From an archaeon (GTDB lineage Archaea; Thermoplasmatota; Thermoplasmata; Methanomassiliicoccales; Methanomethylophilaceae), in contig JAKSHX010000009.1 in the NCBI GenBank assembly GCA_024399155.1, positions 1-34,014 of the forward strand: a stretch of DNA of 34,014 bases, given 5' to 3'. The translations under genes and the position numbers were made by a program. Below are positions 7,794 through 15,721 of the stretch, in pieces (position 1 is the first letter of the stretch; each line of letters begins with the position of its first letter). The notes under the pieces are model-generated. The model searched no databases, was not told the origin of the DNA, and was given only the letters and a program-made list of their open reading frames with translations.

Positions 7794-7988
7794 ATGACAA
7801 TCGACTTTGATCAGTATTCATGTGAATTTTGTGGTAAAAAATCTACTAACGTCGTTTTTGCAGCATTTGTTTGTGGTGATCCAGAATGCGTAGAAAAAGC
7901 TAGACTCGCTAGAGGTGGTCCTGGCGGACATATGAAAAAAAAGATTAACGAAGCCCCAATCACCCCTATCGACTTATTAAAAAATTAA
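7794..7988 (+). CDS. 64-aa putative zinc-binding protein
   Basis: No function recognised. The product has two cysteine pairs, C10-x2-C13 and C27-x4-C32, in a short N-terminal treble-clef-like layout. A Gly-rich loop (RGGPGGHMKKK, about 40-50) and a short polar tail follow. There is no membrane segment. The ATG is at 7794 and the stop is TAA. It is transcribed divergently from the DUF6951-like/55-aa pair across an 83-base gap, so the three small Cys-bearing proteins may share a regulatory region. Binding of zinc is inferred from the cysteines only. Confidence 0.68.
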   Translation: MTIDFDQYSCEFCGKKSTNVVFAAFVCGDPECVEKARLARGGPGGHMKKKINEAPITPIDLLKN

Positions 7989-8063
7989 TAAATCTGGAGC
8001 GTATCTGTCGATCTGACTTTGATCTTTTCAAGGTTTGACTGCATTGGAGATATGTGAAAAATT

Positions 8064-9617
8064 TTATCCGTGTCTGAACACACGGCAACCGGTGAAGACC
8101 ATTGCCATATTATATTCATTAGCGGCCTGAATTACTTCATTGTCTCGAATGGATCCACCGGGCTGGATGATTGCCGTAACACCAGCTTTAGCAGCTTCGT
8201 CAACGCCATCTCTAAATGGAAAAAATGCATCAGATGCCATAACACTACCTTGTGTGGGCTCATTCGCTTTCATAGTTGCGATCTTCGCAGAATCAACGCG
8301 ACTCATTTGGCCTGCACCTATGCCTATTGCGCGTTCTCCTTTGACATACACTACACAGTTAGAAGTAACATGTTTGGCGAGTTTCCATGCAAATAACATA
8401 GCGTCAATTTCTTCCTCAGTGGGTGCACGCTTAGTGACAACTTTGAGGTTATTGCGTGTTACAATGGTGCTCACATCGGTTTGTACAAGGTATCCTCCTT
8501 GAACTCTTTTCACTTTATTTTCCCTGATTTTGTATTGCGGACCGATGGGAGAATTGGTCCTTAAAAGGCGGATGTTCTTCTTTTTTTCGAGTAGCTCGAG
8601 AACACCATTTTCATAACCTGGTGCAATTACTACCTCAACGAAATAATTGGATATCATTTCTGCAGTCTTAATATCACAATTTCTGTTGAGACAAATAACA
8701 CATCCGAATGCTGATAGTGGATCGACATTATAGGCGATTTTAAATGCTTCAAAAATTGTGGCTGCCGATGCGAGACCACATGGATTTGTATGTTTCATAA
8801 TGACTGCCGTGGGCCTTTCGAAATCCATACATATGTCTAATGCTTTGTCGATGTCTAGGATGTTGTTGTAAGACAAGTCTTTCCCATGAATTTTCTCTAT
8901 TTTTGAAACAGAATTGCCATAAGTGAATGGGTCTTGGTAGAACGCAGCTTTCTGGTCTGGATTTTCCCCGTATCTGAGTTCCTGAACAATCTCTGATGGC
9001 ATTGGATATGACTTAGGAAACATTGTACCAAATCTTACATTCATCTGAAAAGCAATCATCGCATCATAATTAGCGGTCATAATGAATGCCTCAGCCATAA
9101 GTCTTGAAAGAAGCGCGTCATCAATTTTTCCGTTGGACTTAAGTTGTTCAAGGACAACAGCGTACTGGTCTGACGATGTAACGACCGCAACCGATTTGTA
9201 ATTTTTAGCTGCGGCGCGGATCATGCTCGGGCCACCTATGTCAATATTCTCAATAATCTCGTCGATAGTGGCCCCATGTTTTAGAACTGTCTGTTTAAAT
9301 GGATAAAGATCAACAACTACCATATCAATTGTATCTATGTTTTTTTCAGCGATTGCTTTCATATGCGCTGGAATGTCTCTTCTAGCAAGGATTCCTGCAT
9401 GAATCATGGGATGAAGTGTTTTAACACGTCCATCGAGCATTTCTGGGAATCCAGTAACTTCTGACACCTCTTTAACTTTCAAATCATTGTCTCTTAAAAG
9501 TTTGTATGTGCCACCGGTGGATATCAACTCAATACCAAGTTCAGCTAATTCCTTGGCAAAGTTAACTATTCCACTCTTGTTCGATACACTGATAAGTGCT
9601 CTTTTGATTGCTATCAT
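8064..9617 (-). CDS. purH: Bifunctional AICAR formyltransferase / IMP cyclohydrolase
   Basis: This 517-residue PurH catalyses the last two steps of IMP synthesis. Residues 1 to about 135 are the MGS-like cyclohydrolase domain (KRALISVSNKSGI, STGGTYKLL, RVKTLHP). The rest is the formyltransferase, with RYGENPDQ (215-222), HGKDLSYNN (244-252) and the catalytic KHTNPCG (275-281). It is full length. PurH uses 10-formyl-tetrahydrofolate and is typical of bacteria. Many methanogens use PurP/PurO instead, so an old transfer into this lineage is plausible. The leader contains overlapping inverted repeats (9627-9657), and AGGA lies about 11 nt before the ATG. purD lies in another operon (23.2 kb). Confidence 0.98.
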   Translation of the reverse strand: MIAIKRALISVSNKSGIVNFAKELAELGIELISTGGTYKLLRDNDLKVKEVSEVTGFPEMLDGRVKTLHPMIHAGILARRDIPAHMKAIAEKNIDTIDMVVVDLYPFKQTVLKHGATIDEIIENIDIGGPSMIRAAAKNYKSVAVVTSSDQYAVVLEQLKSNGKIDDALLSRLMAEAFIMTANYDAMIAFQMNVRFGTMFPKSYPMPSEIVQELRYGENPDQKAAFYQDPFTYGNSVSKIEKIHGKDLSYNNILDIDKALDICMDFERPTAVIMKHTNPCGLASAATIFEAFKIAYNVDPLSAFGCVICLNRNCDIKTAEMISNYFVEVVIAPGYENGVLELLEKKKNIRLLRTNSPIGPQYKIRENKVKRVQGGYLVQTDVSTIVTRNNLKVVTKRAPTEEEIDAMLFAWKLAKHVTSNCVVYVKGERAIGIGAGQMSRVDSAKIATMKANEPTQGSVMASDAFFPFRDGVDEAAKAGVTAIIQPGGSIRDNEVIQAANEYNMAMVFTGCRVFRHG

Positions 9618-9626
9618 CTGTAAATT

Positions 9627-9657
9627 CCTGCGACACGCAGTGTACCGCAGGGGGTAC
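9627..9657 (-). promoter_or_regulatory. Overlapping inverted repeats in the purH leader
   Basis: The stretch has CTGCG-ACA-CGCAG (9628-9640), a second CGCAGG (9646-9651) that can pair with CCTGCG (9627-9632) instead, and GTACC/GGTAC (9642-9646 and 9653-9657). In the transcript these are mutually exclusive stems close to the AGGA ribosome-binding element. A TATA box at 9668-9681 predicts transcription start near 9648. The dyad could therefore be an operator at the start site or an RNA switch in the short leader. Confidence 0.4.
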
Positions 9658-9667
9658 CTATCCTATG

Positions 9668-9681
9668 TTATTAAATATAAT
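9668..9681 (-). promoter_or_regulatory. TATA-like element of purH
   Basis: The minus strand reads ATTATATTTAATAA. Transcription start is expected about 26 nt on, near 9648, giving a leader of about 30 nt. Confidence 0.45.
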
Positions 9682-9898
9682 CTTTCATCAACGGTCGGTG
9701 TTATGATAATTGAGTCTTTAACTAGTAGCTTTTATTGCTAATGCAGCGACTTCACGTTTTAGGTATTCAGTGCGTTTATGGGGCATATCATGTACTTTTT
9801 AATCAAGATGCTTAGTTGAGAATAGGTTTCATGTTTCATATTCTATTTTCCAAATGCACCACCAGTCTTGATATTGAAACTTGTAAGACACATACAGA
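9682..9898. other. Intergenic region between purH and tRNA-Ser
   Basis: I see no gene in these roughly 220 bases. A minus-strand reading frame that runs from about 10102 through the tRNA is an artefact of the tRNA gene. The right end holds the tRNA-Ser TATA box. Confidence 0.45.
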
Positions 9899-9899
9899 T

Positions 9900-9907
9900 T
9901 TTATATA
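9900..9907 (+). promoter_or_regulatory. TATA box of tRNA-Ser
   Basis: TTTATATA centred 27 nt before the first base of the tRNA, the standard archaeal spacing. Confidence 0.65.
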
Positions 9908-9930
9908 CGAAAATAATTGAGTGCTTTGAA

Positions 9931-10015
9931 GCCGAGATAGCCAAGCCCGGTATGGCGGTGGTCTCGAAAACCACTGGTCTTGACCTCGGGAGTTCAAATC
10001 TCTCTCTCGGCGCCA
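9931..10015 (+). tRNA. tRNA-Ser (anticodon CGA)
   Basis: Acceptor GCCGAGA/TCTCGGC. Anticodon stem GTGGT/ACCAC with loop CTCGAAA (anticodon CGA at 9965-9967). A long variable arm with GGTC/GACC is typical of class II tRNA-Ser, and the T arm is GGGAG-TTCAAAT-CTCTC. The discriminator is G and CCA is encoded (10013-10015). Confidence 0.96.
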
Positions 10016-10027
10016 TTTTTGTTTTTT
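10016..10027 (+). terminator. T-rich terminator after tRNA-Ser
   Basis: Five Ts, a G and six Ts directly follow the encoded CCA, as expected for an archaeal T-tract terminator. Confidence 0.55.
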
Positions 10028-10118
10028 AGAACGTTTAAAATGCATATTAATGGGTCTGGATTGATTATTATAACCAGTTGTGCTATTCACGTGAGCCAGC
10101 AAGATATTTAATCAAATT

Positions 10119-10442
10119 TTAGAATATGTATAATCTGCACACATGTAACAATATGTCACCTATTATGAATCCGATGCAAACTCCGTCTATCACATACGTT
10201 AAAGGCTTAGAAAAATTTCTGATGAAAATTATAGGTATGAGTAGAAACAAACACAATGAACTGATTTTGTATAGAACCAAAAGGTATACAGTTGCTGACA
10301 GCACAGTCGCTAATAACGTCACAGGCAGTCTGTATTTGTATTTTTCATCAATTGTCATATCTTTTCGTATTACTGCCCCACATTCGGGACATATTGAATC
10401 ATGTTCAGTGAGTTCACGACCGCACGCATTGCAAAAAAACAT
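10119..10442 (-). CDS. Zinc-ribbon membrane protein
   Basis: This 107-residue protein opens with a zinc ribbon: C4-x2-C7 and C18-x2-C21 (FCNACGRELTEHDSICPECG). A short charged linker and two to three hydrophobic segments follow (about 40-58, 60-75 and 83-105). The layout matches the many archaeal zinc-ribbon/TM proteins annotated only by the ribbon. The ribbon is probably cytoplasmic. Function is unknown. It lies between tRNA-Ser and tRNA-Arg(UCG), on the same strand as and downstream of tRNA-Arg, with only 18 bases between them. It could thus be read from the tRNA promoter. The stop is TAA. Confidence 0.75.
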   Translation of the reverse strand: MFFCNACGRELTEHDSICPECGAVIRKDMTIDEKYKYRLPVTLLATVLSATVYLLVLYKISSLCLFLLIPIIFIRNFSKPLTYVIDGVCIGFIIGDILLHVCRLYIF

Positions 10443-10460
10443 TGTCTACCTCTGAATTAG

Positions 10461-10533
10461 TGAGCTTGCCGGGATTCGAACCCGGGTCATCGACTCCGAA
10501 GGTCGAAAGGATGATCCACTACCCTACAAGCCC
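10461..10533 (-). tRNA. tRNA-Arg (anticodon TCG)
   Basis: Acceptor GGGCTTG/CAAGCTC (one G-T wobble). Anticodon stem TCGAC/GTCGA with loop CTTCGGA, anticodon TCG (complement at 10497-10499). The T arm contains GGTTCGAATCC. The discriminator is A and CCA is not encoded. A TATA box (10554-10561, TTTATAAT on this strand) lies about 25 nt upstream. Confidence 0.96.
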
Positions 10534-10553
10534 ATTTACTCAATCATTAACTA

Positions 10554-10561
10554 ATTATAAA
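10554..10561 (-). promoter_or_regulatory. TATA box of tRNA-Arg(UCG)
   Basis: TTTATAAT on the minus strand, centred about 25 nt before the tRNA 5' end. Confidence 0.6.
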
Positions 10562-10633
10562 TTTTTAACATTGAAACAGTAAAACTATAACATTTTCGAT
10601 AAATTTATCCATATTGCTACAGTTGCAAATGTT

Positions 10634-11683
10634 ATGACTAAAGTTACCATGAACCACGGCGCAGGCGGAGAAATCATGCAGGAGTTTCTTTCTAAGCATA
10701 TAATTCCTTGTTTTCCAAAAATGAATGCAGAAGTTCCGCTCACTTTTTTTGATGATTCTGCCGTTATAGATGACATTGTGTTTACCACAGACGGGCACAC
10801 CGTAAAACCATTATTTTTTTCTGGTGGGGATATTGGTTTACTATCCATTGCCGGCACTGTGAACGACATTTCAGTGATGGGGGCAACACCCATAGCGCTT
10901 TCATGTTCTCTAATTTTAGAAGCGGGACTGGATGTTAGTATTGTTGATAGAGTCCTTGAATCCATGGGAAAAACTTGTGAATCATGTGGCGTACCTATCG
11001 TTACTGGAGACACTAAAGTTATGGAGAAAGGAGCGCTGGACCAGATGGTCGTAGCTACATCCGCTATCGGCAAAAAATCTCAATACATGAGTTCAAATCT
11101 TGAAATTGCAAAACAATATAGGGATGTAGAATACAAGTGGGCGACAGACAACAATATCAAACCTGGAGATACAATCATTGTTACAGGTACAGTCGGTGAT
11201 CACGGTGTGGCACTATTGTCATCTCGAGAGGGATACGAATTTGGCGGTGATATTAAGAGTGATGTGGCACCCATTAACGGATTAATCACTGAAGGTCTAA
11301 AAATCGGAGGAATAGTATCTATGAAGGATCCTACGAGGGGCGGGCTAGCTAATACTCTTAATGAATTGTGTTCTAAATCTAAAATCGCGATGGAAATTAA
11401 TGAGTCGGATATTCCGATAAAGGACAGTGTAGTTAACGCCTGTGAAATGCTTGGTATCAGCCCTTATTGTATTGGCAATGAAGGGAAAGCTGTTATTGCA
11501 TGTGTTCCAGAAATGGCTGATCAGATTATAACGGCACTTAAAAATCATCCTCTCGGAAAAAATGCAGCAATTATAGGACGTGCTATAAAATCTGATATCC
11601 CAAAAGTTATTCTCAAAACAGAAATTGGTGGAAAAAGAATTCTCGAATCTCCAACAGGCGATCCAGTTCCAAGGATATGTTAA
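10634..11683 (+). CDS. hypE: [NiFe]-hydrogenase maturation protein HypE
   Basis: This 349-residue protein dehydrates the S-carbamoyl group on its own C-terminal cysteine to the thiocyanate that donates the CN ligands of the [NiFe] site. Diagnostic features are the start MTKVTMNHGAGGEIMQEF, the ATP-binding FFDDSAVID and GDTKVMEKG stretches, DPTRGGLANTLNE, and the exact C-terminal PRIC with its catalytic Cys. It is full length with an AIRS/PurM fold. A TATA-like AAATTTAT at 10601-10608 is about 30 nt before the ATG, so the transcript is nearly leaderless. It is not clustered with other hyp genes except hypB 12 kb away. Confidence 0.97.
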   Translation: MTKVTMNHGAGGEIMQEFLSKHIIPCFPKMNAEVPLTFFDDSAVIDDIVFTTDGHTVKPLFFSGGDIGLLSIAGTVNDISVMGATPIALSCSLILEAGLDVSIVDRVLESMGKTCESCGVPIVTGDTKVMEKGALDQMVVATSAIGKKSQYMSSNLEIAKQYRDVEYKWATDNNIKPGDTIIVTGTVGDHGVALLSSREGYEFGGDIKSDVAPINGLITEGLKIGGIVSMKDPTRGGLANTLNELCSKSKIAMEINESDIPIKDSVVNACEMLGISPYCIGNEGKAVIACVPEMADQIITALKNHPLGKNAAIIGRAIKSDIPKVILKTEIGGKRILESPTGDPVPRIC

Positions 11684-11734
11684 CATTATAATATTCCGCG
11701 TTGTTATAATACTGAATTCGGTGTGTAGTTAAGT

Positions 11735-12925
11735 ATGGTTGTATTCCTCCCATTTCCTGGGTATAGACCATTTATTAAAGATGGAGAAAACATTGAAGAT
11801 CGCGTCTCGCCGTCTTATGACGTTATTAGCGACGAGGGGCTGGAAATGTTTCGGAGTAAAAAGGGAAATGTAACGCTTCTTACGTTTGCATCAGATACAA
11901 ATAATGAATATAAAGAGTCAAAATCAAAATTTGAATCACTTATAAATGACGGATCACTCATCAGGGACAGCGAGTCATTCTACATTTATGAACAAACCTT
12001 TGACGATCGTGGTGTCATCAAAACTAGAACGGGGTATGTTGGAAAACTAAAAATAGAAAAATATGAAGAAGGACATGTGATTCCCTGTGAAGGAACATTT
12101 TCCAAAACTAAAGTAGATCACCTTGACCTTCTTAGAAAAATTGAGACGCATGTAGAGTCAATATTTGCAATATTTGATGGATTCTCTAAGTTGTTAAGGA
12201 CTGATATCAGAAATAGTGCCGAAAAACTATACGAATTTACCGATGGCACTGGTGTGGCTCATAAGTGCTATAAAATATCCAGTGTTGAGGTAATTGAAAA
12301 TATAACTAAGGAATTAAAAAATCAAAAGATATTGATTGCTGATGGTCGTCATAGATATGAGGCTGCCCTTGACTACTCACTTGAAAATCCAAACGATGCG
12401 CTTAAATCATACGTACTTGCAACATTGGTTTCTTTAAATGATGAAGGGCTATCCGTTTTACCCGTTCATAGACTTATAAGAGCAAACGAGATCGGTGAAA
12501 ATACTGCGATCAAAAAAATATGCAAGAGCGTTTCTGTAAAAGAAGTCTCTAGAAACGAGTTAATATCCGACTTAAGAAATTATCATTTTGGAATGATGTT
12601 TCAATCCGGAAAGTGTATATTGGCGAGATATAATCAAAAGAGTGATGATCCTATTTGGAATTTAGACACCTACGTAGTACAAGAAATTATTATTAACGGC
12701 GTCTATAAAGCCGATGATGGGAAATCGACTGTATCGTATGATTCTGATGTTAACTCTGTAATTAAAAAAATGGATGCAAAAGAATACGATGTAGCTGTAA
12801 TCCTGAATTATCAAAATTTGGAGCTTATATGGGATTTAGTACTTATTGGGAAAAAAATACCGAAAAAAACAGTATTCTTTTTTCCAAAAATATGGTCGGG
12901 GTTTGTCTTCTATAAAATGTATTGA
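11735..12925 (+). CDS. DUF1015 family protein
   Basis: A 396-residue member of the DUF1015 (COG4198) family, recognised by the opening FLPFPGYRPF, RVSPSYDVIS, the strongly conserved DGRHRYEAAL (about residues 203-212) and a C-terminus ending in FFPKIWSGFVFYKMY. The family is widespread in methanogens and other anaerobes and has no settled biochemical role. Conserved polar residues suggest an enzyme. Length is normal, with no signal peptide or membrane segment. It starts 51 bases after hypE on the same strand and may be co-transcribed. The stop is TGA. Confidence 0.93.
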   Translation: MVVFLPFPGYRPFIKDGENIEDRVSPSYDVISDEGLEMFRSKKGNVTLLTFASDTNNEYKESKSKFESLINDGSLIRDSESFYIYEQTFDDRGVIKTRTGYVGKLKIEKYEEGHVIPCEGTFSKTKVDHLDLLRKIETHVESIFAIFDGFSKLLRTDIRNSAEKLYEFTDGTGVAHKCYKISSVEVIENITKELKNQKILIADGRHRYEAALDYSLENPNDALKSYVLATLVSLNDEGLSVLPVHRLIRANEIGENTAIKKICKSVSVKEVSRNELISDLRNYHFGMMFQSGKCILARYNQKSDDPIWNLDTYVVQEIIINGVYKADDGKSTVSYDSDVNSVIKKMDAKEYDVAVILNYQNLELIWDLVLIGKKIPKKTVFFFPKIWSGFVFYKMY

Positions 12926-13258
12926 TCATTTATTCTGTTTTAGATGTTGTGTAGATCTGATGAAAATTGTTGATGTTCCGACAATTGACAAAATCTATCG
13001 TCTTTACTATCCAGGCATGGATTATGAGTGTCTGTATATGAGTTAAAATATTCTGTGTGACTGCGAATGCGTTTACAACTTTTGAAATGAAACATAACTG
13101 ACAACAGTTGGTCGTTTGTGTACATGAAAATACTTGCGTTCGGACATTTTTTATGAATTTGATAATCGCAATATGTCTACAAATTATGCGTGTGACCTAT
13201 AAAACAACAAGAGTACGTTGGTGTAAGGTGAAATAATAGTCGGACCGCAATTAAGAGG
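12926..13258. other. Gene-free interval between the DUF1015 gene and tRNA-Thr
   Basis: No supported gene. A 28-codon frame (12960-13046) and a 61-codon minus frame (12940-13125) are open but lack start signals or recognisable sequence. Downstream ends of the DUF1015 gene and tRNA-Thr meet here. Confidence 0.45.
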
Positions 13259-13333
13259 TGGAGCTGTTGATGGGAATCGAACCCACGGCCTGCGCCTTAC
13301 CAAGGCGCCGCTATACCACTGAGCCACAACAGC
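13259..13333 (-). tRNA. tRNA-Thr (anticodon GGT)
   Basis: Acceptor GCTGTTG/CAACAGC. Anticodon stem GCGCC/GGCGC with loop TTGGTAA (complement of the anticodon at 13299-13301). T arm GTGGG-TTCGATT-CCCAT. The discriminator is U and CCA is encoded (13259-13261). Confidence 0.95.
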
Positions 13334-13421
13334 CTTGTTCTGTGCAATTAAAGCCTCATTGATAAATGTTACGTTTATAGTGCGGATATATCTTTATCCG
13401 ATATTACATCTAACCTAGAAT

Positions 13422-15344
13422 ATGAAGAGAGAAATGAGTTCTTTCGACATTCGTTCAGTAGTCAACGATATGGCTATTATAAGAGATGCCCACGTAGACA
13501 AGATATTTCAATGGGGATTTAACGTATTATTTCGCGTAAACGTACAAGGATACGGAAAGAAGGATGTCTTTTTCAAAGAAAAAAAATGGTTGTATATGCC
13601 AAAAAATAAACCACAAACGCCAGTAGACCCACAATCTTTTGCCATGTTCCTCAGAAAATATTTGGATAACGCACGTATTGGCGATATTGAACAAGTTGGT
13701 TTCGACCGTATAGTTACCATGAATTTACTAAAATCAGGTCATAATTACCAGGTAATTTTTGAAATATTTGGGGGAGGAAACGTTCTCTTTGTAGAAAACG
13801 GAAAAATATTAAACTGCCTAGTTCATAAGACTATGAAGGATAGAAACGTTCGTCCAGGGGAAAACTACGTAATACCTGTACCACGTTTTGACCCTACATC
13901 GTCATCATTTAGTGACTTTGCTGGCATAATCAAATCATCTGTAACCGACGCTGTGAGAACACTGGCTACAGGAATAAATCTTGGGGGACAATATGCTGAA
14001 GAGGTCTGTACTCGCTCCAACATCGAAAAAAATACGCCCGTTGACAAATTGTCAGATGATGACCTTTTAAAGTTATACGATAAAGTGAAAGAAATTGTTG
14101 CTCAAATGATGAATTGCCAGGAGGCAATGCTGTATAGATCGGAATGTGAAATCGTAGATATTTCACCGATAGAAATGTCTATTTATTCTCACATGAAATG
14201 TGAAAAATTCGAAACAATTTCTAAAGCGATAGATCAATATATGATTGAAAATGCTGAGGCTGAATCGGAAGAATATATTGATCCCGAAATTATTAGACTT
14301 AGAAAAAGAATTGAAAAACAGACTGAAACCGTCGAACAGTATAAGCAAGATGCTGCGGGATATAAAAAGAAAGCCGATGTTATTTATACAAACTATCAAC
14401 AGATAAAGGAATTGTTGAATGTATTTAATCAGCAAAGTCGTAAACTTACATGGGAAAAATTGAAAGAAGGTGCAATGAAGATTTCATTTGTATCCTCAAT
14501 TGAACCTTCAAAAAACCTAGTGACGGCAGTGTTTGAAAATGTTGAAATACCGTTGGACTACACAAAAAATGTTGACGCCAATGCATCTGACCTTTATGAA
14601 AAGGGAAAAGAGATTGGGAAGAAAGCTATCAGAGCAAACGATGCATTAGAAGAAAGCGTAGCTGTTCTAAAAAAGAAGGAAGCTGGTATGATAAAGACCA
14701 AAGCTATGATGACCAGCGGGGTCCAGCCTACTAAACAATTCTGGTTTGATAGATATAAATGGTTTATCACACCGTCTGGAAGGCTAGTTATCGCGGGGAA
14801 AGATGCACATACAAATGATAATATTGTAAAGAAACACATGAAAGATAATGATATTTACGCACATACAGATATTCACGGTGCTCCGTCCACAATTTTGAAA
14901 GATGGGCTTAATGCCTCTGATGAAGATCTTAGAGAAACATGTATTTACGCTTTGGCGCAGTCAAAGGGGTGGGTTGCTGCGCTTACGGACGGTAGTGCCT
15001 ATTGGGTTTACACTGATCAGGTGAGCAAAACCCCACAAGCAGGGGAATTTGTTCCTAGAGGAGCATTCATCATCCGTGGAAAAAGAAATTATGAGTATCA
15101 CCTACCCATGGAAATTGCTGTCGGTGAGATTATGTATGAAAATAGTAAAAAGATTATGTGTTCACCTCTTGAATCTATGAAAAAATTATCGAAAAAATAT
15201 TTCATTATTAAACCGGGAAGGGGGAAATCTGGAAAAACTGCTGCACAGATTGCAGAAGAGCTACGTGTTCCAGAGGAAGAAGTGTCAAGAATACTTCCAC
15301 CAGGTGATTCAGAGATAGTTTTAAAGGTTTGGTCTGATGAATGA
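13422..15344 (+). CDS. rqcH: NFACT family ribosome quality-control protein (RqcH/Rqc2 homologue)
   Basis: This 640-residue protein is the archaeal homologue of Rqc2/RqcH. That factor binds stalled 50S-peptidyl-tRNA and, in bacteria, adds alanine tails. The NFACT-N domain covers the N-terminal half, starting MKREMSSFDIRSVVND. A charged coiled coil (about 280-405, EIIRLRKRIEKQTETVEQY) forms the M domain. The NFACT-R domain begins near WFDRYKWFITPSGRLVIAGK and includes DNDIYAHTDIHGAPS. The C-terminus is basic and Gly/Lys-rich. The ATG at 13422 lies about 31 nt after a TATA-like element (13387-13395); the ATG four codons later is an alternative. It is transcribed away from tRNA-Thr. Confidence 0.95.
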   Translation: MKREMSSFDIRSVVNDMAIIRDAHVDKIFQWGFNVLFRVNVQGYGKKDVFFKEKKWLYMPKNKPQTPVDPQSFAMFLRKYLDNARIGDIEQVGFDRIVTMNLLKSGHNYQVIFEIFGGGNVLFVENGKILNCLVHKTMKDRNVRPGENYVIPVPRFDPTSSSFSDFAGIIKSSVTDAVRTLATGINLGGQYAEEVCTRSNIEKNTPVDKLSDDDLLKLYDKVKEIVAQMMNCQEAMLYRSECEIVDISPIEMSIYSHMKCEKFETISKAIDQYMIENAEAESEEYIDPEIIRLRKRIEKQTETVEQYKQDAAGYKKKADVIYTNYQQIKELLNVFNQQSRKLTWEKLKEGAMKISFVSSIEPSKNLVTAVFENVEIPLDYTKNVDANASDLYEKGKEIGKKAIRANDALEESVAVLKKKEAGMIKTKAMMTSGVQPTKQFWFDRYKWFITPSGRLVIAGKDAHTNDNIVKKHMKDNDIYAHTDIHGAPSTILKDGLNASDEDLRETCIYALAQSKGWVAALTDGSAYWVYTDQVSKTPQAGEFVPRGAFIIRGKRNYEYHLPMEIAVGEIMYENSKKIMCSPLESMKKLSKKYFIIKPGRGKSGKTAAQIAEELRVPEEEVSRILPPGDSEIVLKVWSDE

Positions 15345-15355
15345 TACCCTGATAG

Positions 15356-15432
15356 TGGAGCTCGCGCCGGAATTCGAACCCGGGTCAAGAGATCCGCAAT
15401 CTCTCAGGATATCCAGACTACCCCACGCGAGC
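15356..15432 (-). tRNA. tRNA-Arg (anticodon GCG)
   Basis: Acceptor GCTCGCG/CGCGAGC. Anticodon stem AGAGA/TCTCT with loop TTGCGGA (complement of the anticodon at 15395-15397). T arm CCGGG-TTCGAAT-TCCGG. The best fold gives a U discriminator followed by an encoded CCA (15356-15358). It lies just downstream of rps17e on the same strand. Confidence 0.94.
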
Positions 15433-15469
15433 CTTAATTATTAAATTAGAAAGAATGGGTATTTGATTT

Positions 15470-15661
15470 CTAGAGTTCAACGTGCCCAATATAACGTGTG
15501 ACATAACCTGCGATACGGTTTCTCATGGTAACTGAAGTAACATCCGTGAGACTGCCAACCATCGCTTTATTATTCTCGAAGTCATTGTTGAACACCTTAG
15601 GATATTTGTTAACGAGATCAATAGCGACCCTCTTAATGTACGTAGGCCTAATTTTTCCCAT
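15470..15661 (-). CDS. rps17e: 30S ribosomal protein S17e
   Basis: The 63-residue product, MGKIRPTYIKRVAIDLVNKY..., matches archaeal S17e over its whole length, including the NRIAGYVTRY C-terminal segment. It belongs to the small ribosomal subunit. GGTGA lies about 7 nt before the ATG, and a palindromic TATA box (15695-15708) precedes it, giving a leader of about 14 nt. The gene ends in TAG, one of only two TAG stops in the window; reading through would add TAG plus seven codons before TAA. tRNA-Arg(GCG) follows by 37 bases and may be co-transcribed. Confidence 0.97.
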   Translation of the reverse strand: MGKIRPTYIKRVAIDLVNKYPKVFNNDFENNKAMVGSLTDVTSVTMRNRIAGYVTRYIGHVEL

Positions 15662-15694
15662 ATATATTCACCAAACGGGTTGGGTTAGGTGGAA

Positions 15695-15708
15695 ACTTTA
15701 TATAAAGT
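15695..15708 (-). promoter_or_regulatory. TATA box of rps17e
   Basis: ACTTTATATAAAGT, a perfect 14-bp palindrome containing the TATA core, centred about 40 nt before the ATG. It lies between the thyX stop and rps17e and shows that rps17e has its own promoter. Confidence 0.65.
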
Positions 15709-15721
15709 TAATCAACGACCA

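Noticed and set aside
9836-10102. An 88-codon minus-strand frame across tRNA-Ser
   Set aside because: It consists largely of translated antisense tRNA sequence (WRRERDLNSRG-type peptide), a familiar artefact.
12940-13125. A 61-codon minus-strand frame and a 28-codon plus-strand frame after the DUF1015 gene
   Set aside because: No start signals, no recognisable sequence, and the DUF1015 protein already has its normal C-terminus.
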